In this document: positions 21,009 to 32,431 of the stretch, piece after piece
How the letters are laid out: each line of letters begins with the position of its first letter
Numbering within the stretch: the first letter of the stretch is position 1
DNA from: Pyxicephalus adspersus
Lineage: Eukaryota > Chordata > Amphibia > Anura > Pyxicephalidae
Length of the DNA stretch: 64,000 bases
Assembly (NCBI RefSeq): GCF_032062135.1
Contig: NC_092869.1
Location: forward strand, 46,347,522-46,411,521
Reading direction: 5' to 3'
The notes under the pieces: generated by a model
Told to the model about the DNA's origin: nothing
The model's input: only the letters and a program-made list of their open reading frames with translations
Database searches by the model: none
Made by a program: the position numbers and the translations under genes

Positions 21009-22690
21009 ATGTCATAATGGCCATAGTTCCTGAGGGGCCCTAAAATGTTATAGTTCTGTCCCCTCCTATAAATCTGTAAATATTCTAAACTTTAGGAGAT
21101 TCCAATTGGTTACAGCGGTTTCCGATTTTATCAGATCCACTTATCTTGTGTTCCATTCGTTCTGTTTAAACATTTTTAGAGCAAAACAAGCTTATTTTTC
21201 CCCCTGACTTGGCAAAGTTAAAAATAAACAAGAATTAATGACACGCTTTGAATACTAAGTGCCTGCAGGATTCTGTTTTTTCTAATCTGACTGGATGTGA
21301 GGATGCTGGAATATCACAGCGGGCTGCCCTTGATATGGAAATGTGATTTATTTCGCTCCGTGCTCTCTGTGTTATAGTAAAATCACCTTCTTTTGTACTG
21401 CTGGGTTAAGATCAGAGGATTTGCAGTGTTTTTACACGTTTGAGAAAGATTTCTGTCTGCATTAAAAAATATGACTTTGCTAAATTTAGCGACATAACCA
21501 CTGACGACCGTATAGGTTTCCTACCCTTGTGGATGGAAAACAAATTTGGTCTCATGGTAGAAATAGGGGCATTGACATTGCAACACAAATGCAAACAACA
21601 CCAGCAAACTTGTATTGGATCAGAATGAAAGCCAGGCAGCTAAAAATTACTATATCTCACCTGTGCACACCTGACCCTATTAGTGGACCTTAACATACCC
21701 CCCCCCCCCCCATTGGTCCAATTGGAAAGGGTGCAACTGCAACAATTAGTTCTTAATATTTGGCAGCTGCTGGTTTTAATCAAGCACTGGAGCTATGGAC
21801 TCTGCTGTGCACACCTGACCTCTTTCGTGGACTTTATTGAAGGATTGTGTGCATTAGAAGCTACAACAAGCTTCAAAATACTCCTGGCTGAAGAATGTCC
21901 AGAATCATTTTGTTCTGCAACCCTCCTTTCCATAACTGGATTTCTTTTTCCAATCATGGAGGCTCAGCATCTCATGCAGGTGTTAGCAGATGTTACCAGT
22001 ATATCATATATTGGTATTACCTTTAAATATGAATTTTTAAAATGATTTTTATGATGTTGCTAACTCGGCGTCCCAATGATCCTCTATAAAATATCATCTT
22101 GGGCTTTTGCTGAAATGCTTTAAAGAGTCCCTGAGTTTTTGGGGCAGCTGCCTACAAAGAAAAGTCATTTGCTTTGGCCGGCCTGACTCTGAAATTCAGA
22201 GATGGAGGGAGCAGCTGGGAGTGCGTGCATTGCAGGGATACTGAAATAAAGGAGCTCTGTATGCAAACCCCGGCTGAGTCTCTTCACTTCTGACATTCTA
22301 ATCTCATGGAAATGAATTAATTACAAATTCGGCTTCTACAGGGTGAAAAGATTTCTACCAGGTCACAGAGAATGGGAAATCATTGATGAGATTCCAGGCC
22401 ATAATAATAGAAACCTGCAAAGGTCTGTGTGTGACCTGCATGAATCACCTGCGAGGAGCCCAGATTATTCACTGAACATCTCTGAGATGTTATACAGGGC
22501 TCACCAGAAACATAAGAATGACAACAGGAAAAGACCAACTGGTCTCTCCGGTCTGCCATGTTTTTGCTTTTATCTTGTTGTGTTTTTTAAGTTTTTTTTG
22601 TATAAATCTGTGTATCCCACTGCTGACTGACTCACTAACTGTTGGGATTCAGTCCCATTATTCATTATTCTGCTGTAAAACTAAAAAAGT
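21009..22690. other. Unique sequence, parts possibly conserved noncoding
   Basis: 21060-21400 is complex, unrepeated, with CCAATTGG and homeodomain-type cores, and may be regulatory. A run of 14 C lies at about 21698-21711. An apparent repeat of CTGTGCACACCTGACC is seen at about 21660 and 21805. The 120-codon frame at 21683-22045 has no recognisable domain. Confidence 0.3.
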
Positions 22691-23455
22691 CCAAGGTTTC
22701 ATTTTTCTTTTCCTTCCCTCTTCTCTTCCATTGCTTTACCTTTCCTTTTACCTTTTTCCTTCCTTTCCTGTTCCCTTTTTATTTGCTGTTATCTTTCCTT
22801 TCATTTTCCTTCCCTTTGTTTTCATTTCTTTTTCCTTTCATTTTGTTTTGTTTCATTTCCTTTCCCTTTCCAAAAAAATGTAAGGTTTGGTGTTAAGGTT
22901 TTTTTCCCCTCTTTTTTTTCCTTTTTTTTCTTCTCTTCCTTTGCCTTTCTTTTTCATTTTACTTTCCTTTCCCTTTTCCTTTGCTGGTCTCTTTCTTTTC
23001 ATTTCTTTTCCTCTTTTTTATCTTTCATTTCATGGTGCCTTTTCTCTTTTACTTTTCTTTTGCTGTTCCCTTTCTTCCCTTCTTTCGCTTTGTTTCATTT
23101 TCTCTCTCCTTGTCATTTTCCTTTCCGTTTCATTTTCCCTTTCCAAAAAAAAAAGCTTGTTTTTTTTCTTTTTCTTCTTCTATTTCTTTTCCTTTTCTGT
23201 TACCATTCATTTACTTCTCCTTTCCTTCATGTTGCCTTTATTTTTCATTTTGATTTCCTTTCCTGTTCCCTTCTCCTTTGATTTTCCTTTGCTGTTCCCT
23301 TTCTTTTCTTTTTCTCTTTTCTTCCCTCCTTCCTTTCCTTTGATCTTTCATTTCCTTTCATCTTGCCTTTCTTTTAACCTTTAAGTTTCCTTCCTTTTTT
23401 TCTTTTTTTACTCTTCTTGTCCTTTTTCTTTTCTTTTGCATTTCTTTAATTTTTA
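22691..23455 (+). repeat. About 760-bp polypyrimidine tract (TTTCC-rich on plus strand)
   Basis: The plus strand is almost all C and T, mainly CTTTCC/TTTTCC motifs, interrupted by a few A-runs (for example near 22873 and 23144). Plus-strand frames rich in Phe, Leu, Ser and Pro are artefacts. The tract faces a polypurine tract at 25333-26150 across the BamHI minisatellite. Confidence 0.9.
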
Positions 23456-23469
23456 GGTAGCCCCAATTC

Positions 23470-24392
23470 TGCCTCTTGGTACATGGAGCCCCCAACACTG
23501 TCTCTTGGAATATGGAGTCCTTACTCTGCCCCCTGGTAAATAGAATCCTGGCCCTGCCCCCTGGTGTATGGGATCCTGACCCTGCCCCCTGGTATATAGG
23601 ATCCTGACTCTGCCCCCTGGTATATAGGATCCTGACTCTGCCCCCTGGTGTATGGGATCCTGACTCTGCCCCCTGGTGTATGGGATCCTGACTCTGCCCC
23701 CTGGTATATGGGATCCTGACTCTGCCCCCTGGTATACGGGATCCTGACTCTGCCCCCTGGTATANNNNNNNNNNNNNNNNNNNNNNNNNNNNNNNNNNNN
23801 NNNNNNNNNNNNNNNNNNNNNNNNNNNNNNNNNNNNNNNNNNNNNNNNNNNNNNNNNNNNNNNNNNNNNNNNNNNNNNNNNNNNNNNNNNNNNNNNNNNN
23901 NNNNNNNNNNNNNNNNNNNNNNNNNNNNNNNNNNNNNNNNNNNNNNNNNNNNNNNNNNNNNNNNNNNNNNNNNNNNNNNNNNNNNNNNNNNNNNNNNNNN
24001 NNNNNNNNNNNNNNNNNNNNNNNNNNNNNNNNNNNNNNNNNNNNNNNNNNNNNNNNNNNNNNNNNNNNNNNNNNNNNNNNNNNNNNNNNNNNNNNNNNNN
24101 NNNNNNNNNNNNNNNNNNNNNNNNNNNNNNNNNNNNNNNNNNNNNNNNNNNNNNNNNNNNNNNNNNNNNNNNNNNNNNNNNNNNNNNNNNNNNNNNNNNN
24201 NNNNNNNNNNNNNNNNNNNNNNNNNNNNNNNNNNNNNNNNNNNNNNNNNNNNNNGGATCCTGACTCTGCCCTCTGGTGTATTGGATCCTGACTCTGCCCC
24301 CTGGTATACGGGATCCTTACTCTGCCCGATGGTATATAGGATCCTGACTCTGCCCTCTGGTGTATTGGATCCTGACTCTGCCCCCTGGTATA
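23470..24392 (+). repeat. 28-bp minisatellite with a BamHI site per unit (gapped)
   Basis: The unit GGATCCTGACTCTGCCCCCT plus GGTATATG is 28 bp. Copies near 23515-23600 are diverged and later ones are nearly identical, differing mainly at TATATG/TGTATG/TATACG. The array is interrupted by N runs at 23765-24254 and 24393-25332, so its true length is unknown. The frame stays open across three units (84 bases), which explains the long frames spanning it. Confidence 0.95.
23765..24254. other. Assembly gap (490 N) in the 28-bp minisatellite
   Basis: Flanked on both sides by the same 28-bp repeat, so the missing DNA is very probably more of it. The number of missing units cannot be inferred from the N count. 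Confidence 0.9.
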
Positions 24393-25332
24393 NNNNNNNN
24401 NNNNNNNNNNNNNNNNNNNNNNNNNNNNNNNNNNNNNNNNNNNNNNNNNNNNNNNNNNNNNNNNNNNNNNNNNNNNNNNNNNNNNNNNNNNNNNNNNNNN
24501 NNNNNNNNNNNNNNNNNNNNNNNNNNNNNNNNNNNNNNNNNNNNNNNNNNNNNNNNNNNNNNNNNNNNNNNNNNNNNNNNNNNNNNNNNNNNNNNNNNNN
24601 NNNNNNNNNNNNNNNNNNNNNNNNNNNNNNNNNNNNNNNNNNNNNNNNNNNNNNNNNNNNNNNNNNNNNNNNNNNNNNNNNNNNNNNNNNNNNNNNNNNN
24701 NNNNNNNNNNNNNNNNNNNNNNNNNNNNNNNNNNNNNNNNNNNNNNNNNNNNNNNNNNNNNNNNNNNNNNNNNNNNNNNNNNNNNNNNNNNNNNNNNNNN
24801 NNNNNNNNNNNNNNNNNNNNNNNNNNNNNNNNNNNNNNNNNNNNNNNNNNNNNNNNNNNNNNNNNNNNNNNNNNNNNNNNNNNNNNNNNNNNNNNNNNNN
24901 NNNNNNNNNNNNNNNNNNNNNNNNNNNNNNNNNNNNNNNNNNNNNNNNNNNNNNNNNNNNNNNNNNNNNNNNNNNNNNNNNNNNNNNNNNNNNNNNNNNN
25001 NNNNNNNNNNNNNNNNNNNNNNNNNNNNNNNNNNNNNNNNNNNNNNNNNNNNNNNNNNNNNNNNNNNNNNNNNNNNNNNNNNNNNNNNNNNNNNNNNNNN
25101 NNNNNNNNNNNNNNNNNNNNNNNNNNNNNNNNNNNNNNNNNNNNNNNNNNNNNNNNNNNNNNNNNNNNNNNNNNNNNNNNNNNNNNNNNNNNNNNNNNNN
25201 NNNNNNNNNNNNNNNNNNNNNNNNNNNNNNNNNNNNNNNNNNNNNNNNNNNNNNNNNNNNNNNNNNNNNNNNNNNNNNNNNNNNNNNNNNNNNNNNNNNN
25301 NNNNNNNNNNNNNNNNNNNNNNNNNNNNNNNN
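24393..25332. other. Assembly gap (940 N) between minisatellite and purine tract
   Basis: The left side is the 28-bp repeat and the right side is the polypurine tract, so the gap hides the junction between the two. Confidence 0.9.
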
Positions 25333-26150
25333 AGAAAGGGAGGAAGGCAAAAAAATAATTTAATAACTGAAGAAGGGATAGGAGGTCAAAGGAAAGAGCA
25401 GAAAACAAAAAATATGAAAGCAAAATGAATGAAAATAAAGAAGAGTGAGGGAGGAAGGAAAGAACTAAGAAAGGAAAAAAGGATGGAATGAAGGGGGAGC
25501 AAGAGGGAGAAGGAAAAGGAAGGAAGAAAAAGTAAGATGAAAGCTGGGCGGGAAGAAAAAGGAAGGAAAGAAAGAAAAGAAAGAAAAGAAAGAAAGAAAG
25601 AAAGAAAGAATAAGACGGAGGAATTGAAAGTATAAAGAAAAAAGGAAGGAGGGAGGAAAAAAAGGAAGGAAATAAAGAAAAGGACAAAGGAAAGAAGGGA
25701 GAAAGAAAAATCAAAGACCGAGGAAAAAAGGAAAGGAAGGGCGGAAGGAAGGAAAGAGGGGGGAGGTAGAATGGAAGGAAGAATAAGAGGGAGGAAGGCA
25801 AAAAAGATTAAAGCTGGGTAGAATGAAAAAGGAAGGAATTAAGGAAAAGAGGAAGGAAGCAAGGGGCAGAAATAAGTAAGAATGAAAAGACAGAAGGAGG
25901 ATAGAAAGAGAAATGAAGAAAATAAGAAAGAAGCAAGGAAGGAAAAATGAGAGGGAGAAAGGAAAGATGTAAGAATGCAAGGAAAGAAAGAAACTAGAAA
26001 GATAAATGAAGGAAGCAAATAAAAGGAAGGAAGTAAAGAAGGAAAAAGAGAGATAAGTGTTTAAGGAAGGAAAAAGGAAGGAGCCAGAGTGTCAGAAAGA
26101 AAAAAGGGGGAGAAAATGATAAGGAGAGGAAATGGAAAGAAAAATGGAAG
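25333..26150 (+). repeat. About 820-bp polypurine tract (GAAGGAAAG-rich)
   Basis: Almost all A and G on the plus strand, with a clean GAAA microsatellite at about 25565-25608 and irregular GGAAGGAAAGAAA elsewhere. It is roughly complementary in composition to the tract at 22691-23455. The long minus-strand frames here are artefacts. Confidence 0.9.
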
Positions 26151-27139
26151 GAAGTCAATGGGAAATATACCTTACGCTGCAGGAAACAATACTAACATCT
26201 TGAGGTTCATTTAATTCCCACCCCACTTCCCCCCTTGATGCCCCCAGTGCCCCCCCATATATCACTATTAAAGCTCAATTAAGTCACAATCTGATCAATT
26301 TTTCGGTCTGTCCTAGAAATCTCTAGGAATTTCCGTCGCTCTAATGTTGCAAGAAATGTAGAAAAGGCGGCCTGCGGAAGATCCTGCAACAAAAATCAAT
26401 GTCTGCAATAAACAGAACAGAGAAAACTGTGATGGATGAGATAAAACCTGGCCCAACATCAGCCGTGATAGGTCAACTCCAAAATCTAAGAACATCAGCA
26501 GCACTGAGAAGTAAGAAAAATTGCTTTGTCCAAATATTCTGACCAGTTAAGGTTTAAAATACAAGTTCCTAAAGATTTTTGTATATTGACTCCTAGAGGG
26601 CGATTTGTCTATTGGATAGCCTCCATGAACACATTGCTACCATTCAGTCCAATCAGCCCATCACCCCCCCAGATACAATGACATAGAAACAATGTATAAA
26701 ATAATTTTTGGGTTGGTCAGATTATTTTTGTATCTTTTTTCAAGTTTGAACCTTCCCTTTAAATGTCCTTGAAGTCAGTTAGAAAATCAATCAGAAGGTT
26801 GGTGGGGTCCTCCAGCTTCCATTAAGTACAAGGATTTTTGTCATTTATTAGGCAGTGCCATACATTCATATTTATATTTCATCCTCATCCAGGAGACAGA
26901 AAATCCCGACAGATCTAAAAAGATTTTCACTTGGAATACAAATCACTGCAACATGAAGTTTTATAAAATATAAGGGAATGTGACTGGAGTTCATGCAGCA
27001 GGGCTGGAGTGTGAGAGGAAGAAGTCAGAGGAAGAGCCAATCAGATCATGTGCTGGAAAGGAACACGCTGATAAGATGCTGAGCAGAGTGAGTGCAAGTT
27101 GAGCTCAATACTTTGCTTTTGTGTTTTGTTTTTTTTAAA
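26151..27139. other. Unique intergenic sequence
   Basis: No repeat family, motif or gene recognised. Confidence 0.4.
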
Positions 27140-27222
27140 CCCACCTACCTACGTACCCCATACACAGCCTTCCCACCTACCTACCCCATACACAGCCTTC
27201 CCACCTACCTATCTGATACACA
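27140..27222 (+). repeat. Short 28-32 bp tandem repeat, three units
   Basis: CCCACCTACCTA followed by CCCCATACACAGCCTT is repeated at 27140, 27172 and 27200. It directly abuts the LINE fragment that starts at about 27223. Confidence 0.85.
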
Positions 27223-27677
27223 AATCCCTCCACAGTTCTTGTCCCACTTACATTTCTGACCTGATAGATAAATTCCCCCTGCCGCTCTCTCCGCTCCTCC
27301 AATGACCTACCAATGACTTCCTCACTCATAACCTCATCACGCGCATGCCTCCAAGACTTTTCTAGAGCTGCCCCCACTCTCTGGAATGGTCTCCTCGTCC
27401 TATTCGGCTTGCTCCTACTTTCTGCTCATTTAAAAGAGCCCCCAAACCCCAACGCTTCAACCTCACCTACCCATCATCTTCTGTCTCCCAATTCCTCACT
27501 AATTACCCACCATTCCATATCCCCCTCCTATTGTGTGATACTTCCCCCACCTCCTAGATTGTAAGCTCTTCAGGGCAGGGTCCTCTGCTCCTCCTCTGTC
27601 ACTATCTGTCTGTCATTTGCAACCCCTATTTAATGTACAGTGCTGCATATTATGTTGGCGCTAAATAAATCCTGTTT

Positions 27678-27715
<38 letters not shown>

Positions 27716-27722
27716 TAACAAT
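27223..27722 (+). mobile_element. L2-like LINE 3' end, copy B
   Basis: Matches the 3' part of the copy at 52788-54248, beginning at AAATCCCTCCACAGTTCTTG, through the RAAPTLWNGL-coding block (about 27364), the TGTACAGTGCTGCATATTATG tail region and an ATA/ATT microsatellite at 27679-27714. It is 5'-truncated to about 0.5 kb. Like copy D it has one base fewer than copy C just after the WNGL codons (27385-27395), so the frame is broken there. Confidence 0.85.
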
Positions 27723-27725
27723 TAT

Positions 27726-28196
27726 TATGTAAACTATAAAGAAAGACAAAGGATAGCTGGGGTTTTGTGCTGCAAAAAGATAATAATCATTTAAACTTAA
27801 CAGAACCATCATATATGAGTCATATCCTATGCAGATACACAACTCAGCATCACCTCCATCTGCCGAACTCTTCATAGGATATGACTGATCTCAATTACAG
27901 AGACTACATTGTAAACTCCAATACATATTTACTACATGATGGTTTCAACTTATCACAACTTCTGAAAAGCGTTCTTCACCAAATCCCCTGAGGAAGCCAA
28001 CAGTGGAAGCGCGCCGAAACGAGGCGTTATTGTTATTATGAAATCAGAGATATCACTGTTTGGCCAATCGGTCAGTCTTCCCATGCATATTATTGTGGTA
28101 ATGTAATATACCTCACTTATCTATTATTATTATATTTATTATCTTTTTGGCGCATAAAACCTTAGCTATCCTTTGTCTTTCTTCATAGTTTACATA
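27726..28196. repeat. Inverted-repeat element with an internal hammerhead-like motif
   Basis: Terminal arms of about 65 bp face each other: TATGTAAACTATAAAGAAAG at 27726 and its near reverse complement ending at 28196, both continuing through GACAAAGGATAGCT. Nested inside is a second perfect 14-bp inverted repeat (27818-27831 and 27873-27886, AGTCATATCCTATG). The motif at 27988 reads on the plus strand toward the right arm. The element is about 470 bp with no coding capacity. I see no target-site duplication. Confidence 0.7.
27988..28027 (+). other. Hammerhead-like core motif, decayed
   Basis: CTGAGGA-A (27988-27995) matches CTGANGA. GAAACGAGGCGTT (28016-28028) provides the GAA box and a stem III ACG-AGG-CGT with a real three-base loop and T at the cleavage position. 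The stretch between (27996-28015) does not fold into a clean stem II, though it contains a small CCA/TGG hairpin. Confidence 0.35.
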
Positions 28197-31100
28197 CGCT
28201 ATTTAGGGGAGCGGCTCCATGTAGACGGAGGTTGGGATTAGCGCTACCTTCTAGCTATAAATAATAAGAATGATCAGACCTGGGGGTCCCAATGTAATTT
28301 CCTCACCCTCCTCTCTCCTCTCCATAGAACTGAACAGATCTGTATTGCTGGAAATGATGAAATTTGATGTCTGCGCAGATCTTTACAGCTCAATGAAATT
28401 GCAATCTTACCCTTAAAAAGCAAAACAAAAAAAAATCAAAATATTCATGTACTTTCCTTAACCACTATTCAGTTTGTTTAAATTTTCCTAAAAACAATTT
28501 AGACTGAATAAACATTTTGGGAGAAATACATTTCTGACCTGGCCGGCAGAGCAAATTTTGGCAAAATTTTGGAGATGACAAATGTCCATTTTTTGTGGTG
28601 AAATCATCCTCTCGCCCCTAATTTTTAGCAATAAATACCCACAAAAGTAAGTATACCGTGTCAGTAAATTCTTGTTGTTCTCCTGTTGATCCTTTTTTTT
28701 TCTTCCCCGTATTGGAGATCTCAGTACCCCGAGCACATAACATATTACATGAGGGGGATCGCTGCCGTTTCCTTATTGTTCCGCTCGCTGAGAGTATCCT
28801 GGCTGTTCCTTACAAGTCTGTGTCACCGTGACATCGTCTTGTTTAAGTGCTATTTTTTGGGTATTTTGTGTACTGTTAAAAGTCTTTGAAATAGTTTGTA
28901 TCCGACTCTACAAAGTGACACGAAGATCGAAGCTCTCAGTGGGGAACGTTTCATGTGCAGCAATTTCGGCAACACTAAGAAGTCAGTAAGTATAGCGTAC
29001 AAGCCTTCCCGCTCCTCTGCAGAACGCCTTCTGAAGTCTTTCAGTTTGTCGCAATCTCTCCGGTGTCTGGAAGGATAGCGCGCGTCGCCCCGTAGACGTT
29101 GTAGATATTAATTCGGCGCCATCAGATCCCTCTGTACTGAAAGAGACATTAAAGCGTTTCTCCCGGGCAAAAAGAAAAGATGTTTTATAAAAGAGTCACA
29201 GAATATATGCACAAAATTAATTTCTAATGCTTTTACTGTTAGCAAATTTTACATCATACCCGGCGATCCTGCCAGCCGAGTATTGGATTTCCAGTGCCAG
29301 GGGGACAACGCTACAGAGCCGCCATTTTAATCAACAATTCTCCTGGGATGTGGCAACCTTTGCCATTTAACCCGTCTGGGTGCATTGGATGCCTCCATTG
29401 ACGCATTGAAGCTGATATGCAACGTAAAGGCTTGCTGATCCCCACTCACTGCCTGTAACTGGAGAACATGTGACCATCATTTAAAAAGGTATTTATATTG
29501 CAGTTATGTATTTATTTTTTAATTAAAACTTCACCCAACCATAATTGAAGTACCATTAAAGATTTTTGATGCACTTGCACCTGAATTTGTTCCTTTAATA
29601 GGTCTTAATTATTAATGATAATAAATATTATTGGCAGTAACGAACCACAGTGATTATCTAAAAGCAGGAGCATAAGCCCCGCCCCCGAGGAACCACTAGC
29701 TAAAAGAAATGCTCCCTGTTGTATACCATGTATGGTAAATAGAACGTTTTAATTAAAAATGGTATTATGATGTTGATGAAGAGGAAGGGAATGGATAACC
29801 CAGAAAAGCAAAAGACAAAAATTTAATTACTCATATCCACAATTTTTTTTGCTTTTATGATACTTCCAAGTCATCGTCTGTAGTTGCAGGTTCTGTACAT
29901 TTTTCTTTCTCCTGCTAGCTTATTCTGCCTCTTGGCAGCGTCTGACCGCCTGCTGACATTGATTAACGCCTCAATATACTTTAAGATATTTTCAGTTCTG
30001 TGCTGGATGTTTGTAATTTCTCACCAGCACACAGGGCCTTCTGCAGGACAACCGGGGCCCTAATTTGATGGAAATGCTCATAACACCTGACACCACCCAT
30101 GGAAATCCAACTGATGGAACATTGCAGGGTGGAGCTTCCCCTGCTATTCTTTGGTCTCGATGGTTTTTCTTGTCCAGTTATCTGTTGCACCATTTCCATT
30201 GCATGGAAAGCCTGTTGGGTGTGATGGTGTGTCAGGTGTGCATGGCATTCATATAACGCCACCTCATGTCTCACTATGATTAGGAAGACGTGTACAAAGA
30301 TATTACAAATTTTTATCATCTTTGCTTCGTCCAAGACTTTTACAGAAGAAAACCTTCACCTCTCTTCAAGATGAATTGTCAATTTTCTGCAGAAGATGTG
30401 ATGATAGCTAAGGGCTGAAAAATGACAAAACAGTTCAAAACAACATCCTGCAAACCGGAGACATCCAATCATTTACAGGAGAGGTCTGGTGACAAGATGT
30501 GAGTTAATCATTGAGGTTAGGTGGAGTTTTATTTTGATGTATTATAAGGTTGGTATAACACCCAACACACTCACATAGGAAGTCAATTGACCCAACTACA
30601 TGAATAGCAGGAAGTGCAGGAAGCTGGAATGCTGAGCATTTGGGGTCACCACTTCATATTTGCCCCATTTTATCCTGAGAGTGTCAGGAGGAGAGAGCAG
30701 AGTAGGGTGATGCCTTTCCATTGGTGACCAAGCTCTTATACTTGCCTACAGTGGAGCAAAAAGACGTCACTGACCGGGAAGTTAGGAGAAAGCTTCCCAA
30801 CTTTTGAACTTGTGTAAGAAAGATGGAAAGGACTTGCAACACCTGGAAATGGCTGTGAAAGTGGAACCAAAGTCCGCCTATAAATGCTGGAAGAAGTCTT
30901 TGTAGATCTGCAGATCGGTTTTGGAACAGCTCCGGGACTCAGCATGGAATTTGCAGGACATTGGGTTTGTGTCCAAGTCCCAGGTCAGACCTTTGTGATC
31001 CAGGCGAGTCGTGGGATTTAGAAATATATCATTTGTCTTCTTATACATGAATCAGTGGTTTCAGCCATGGAAATTGTAGCACACACATTTTCCATACCAT

Positions 31101-31631
31101 TACCTTTTATTTATTTTGCATCAGTGCAGTTTAAAAAGGATTTTGGTATGCCAAACTTTTTTGCATCAACGGCACAGGCAGACTGATTGAGTAGCATGGT
31201 GACGCAGAACGACTGAATGAAACATTTCCTTATCAGACACTGGATGTCATTAGGAAGTAATTTCTTTATCAGGCACCGGAGACATTACAAATTTCTTTAG
31301 GCCATGCTCAGTTGGGCAATGGGAATACAGATATACCCAGATGGATATTGGCGTTGGCACCCTAAAACCACTGTACTGTTTTATAATGGATCAACGATTT
31401 ATTATTTGACAGAGGGCAATAGTCCACCACTCAATAATAATTCTGTATAGGCAATGGCTTATGAGAAGCTACATGTTGGCCCCTGTGCAGTAATCCAGAG
31501 TCTTGAGCGGCATTCTCCACCATGCTACCATTCAACTGCATAGGAACAATTTGGAACCATTTTGTACAAGTGGCTGCACGCTGTTGCGTTTGCATTGCAG
31601 TGGGGTTGTGGAGAGGAATTTGTTCTTCTAG
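28197..31631. other. Unique intergenic sequence, 3.4 kb
   Basis: No gene, tandem array or clear mobile element recognised. 28900-29300 is unrepeated with moderate CpG content and TTAATT cores and might be conserved noncoding DNA. A small imperfect direct repeat (TTCCTTATCAGACACTGGA.GTCATTAGGAAGTAATTTC and TTTCTTTATCAGGCACCGGA) is visible at about 31224-31290. Open frames such as 29981-30334 have no recognisable domain. Confidence 0.35.
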
Positions 31632-31840
31632 CTTGATTTATTAAAGCTCCCCAAGACTGGAGAAGACAGACCATCATAGGGAACCTTGGTGATCCAGCTA
31701 TTCTGGAATGGATCTGGTCCAGGATTGAAAACGTCTACCAACTAATAGCAAATGTTTTTCAGGAAATCCATTTTGTGTTTGCTGGATCCCCTAAGTTCTC
31801 CCATCTTCTCCAGTCTTGGAAGGCTTTAATAAATCAGACC
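31632..31840. mobile_element. Palindromic MITE, copy 1 (near full length)
   Basis: About 200 bp, palindromic over most of its length: TTGATTTATTAAAGCTCCCC and AAGACTGGAGAAGA at the left are mirrored by TCTTCTCCAGTCTTGG and GGCTTTAATAAATCAG at the right, with GGTGATCCAGC and GCTGGATCCCC further in. Related copies lie at 37251-37530 and 39971-40110. I recognise this as a type common in frog genomes, but cannot name the superfamily from the sequence. Confidence 0.8.
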
Positions 31841-32196
31841 CAATATATCAAGTTAAACTTTATGCCATATCAGACACTTTTATTACAAATGTTGCTAATG
31901 ATGATTTAATGACTCTGAGGAATTCCAAGAACTGATTCTTATTCAGATCCTTTTTCCATCTTCACACCTCCGCCACGAGCACCTCGTTATCACTCTACAG
32001 AGAAGTGATACATTGCCCTTTCTAAAGTTACGTTTCTTAAATTAGGCACCGAGTAAATGAATCCATAATTAAGCCGCAAATATTTCATTAAAAAAAGAAT
32101 TTGGCAAATGCAAAACTTCGACATGAATTGAACCACAAATATATGTTTTAAGGATACTTTGTGATCCAGCATGAATTTGTTATATTGTATACACTA
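31841..32196. other. Unique spacer
   Basis: Sequence between two MITEs, nothing recognised. Confidence 0.4.
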
Positions 32197-32431
32197 CAGG
32201 GCCCACTCGGGCTCCTCCAGAGGTTGCTGGGGGTTCTTTGAGCGATGACCAGTTTGTCCCTCTCAGGTCAGTGTAAGTGACACCAATGGCCAGCAATGTA
32301 AGAGGAATTCTTCCCACTGACCATCACACTAATATACTGTGAGCTGTGGATATAATAATTATAGCCGGGTTCCCTGAAGAGCTAAAAGGTATTCCAAGGG
32401 TTCCCTCATGTAAAAAGGTCGAGACAAACTG
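32197..32431 (-). mobile_element. hAT-type MITE, copy 2 (partner 10395-10639)
   Basis: Starts with CAGGGCCCACTCGGGCTCC and ends with GAGACAAACTG, so both ends approximate CAG...CTG. Internal landmarks (CCTCTCAGGTCAGTGTAAG, GGCCAGCAATGTAAGAGGAA, ACTAATATACTG) match the copy at 10395. The flanking 8-mers do not match, so there is no preserved target-site duplication and hAT membership is tentative. Confidence 0.6.

Noticed and set aside
20333..21043. 236-codon Gly/His/Cys-rich frame that looks like a repetitive structural protein
   Set aside because: The 36-bp repeat keeps several frames open on both strands at once. There is no signal peptide, splice context or codon bias favouring one.
23521..25801. 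Frames of 332-609 codons
   Set aside because: They cross runs of N and the 28-bp repeat (three units = 84 bases), so they are not interpretable as proteins.
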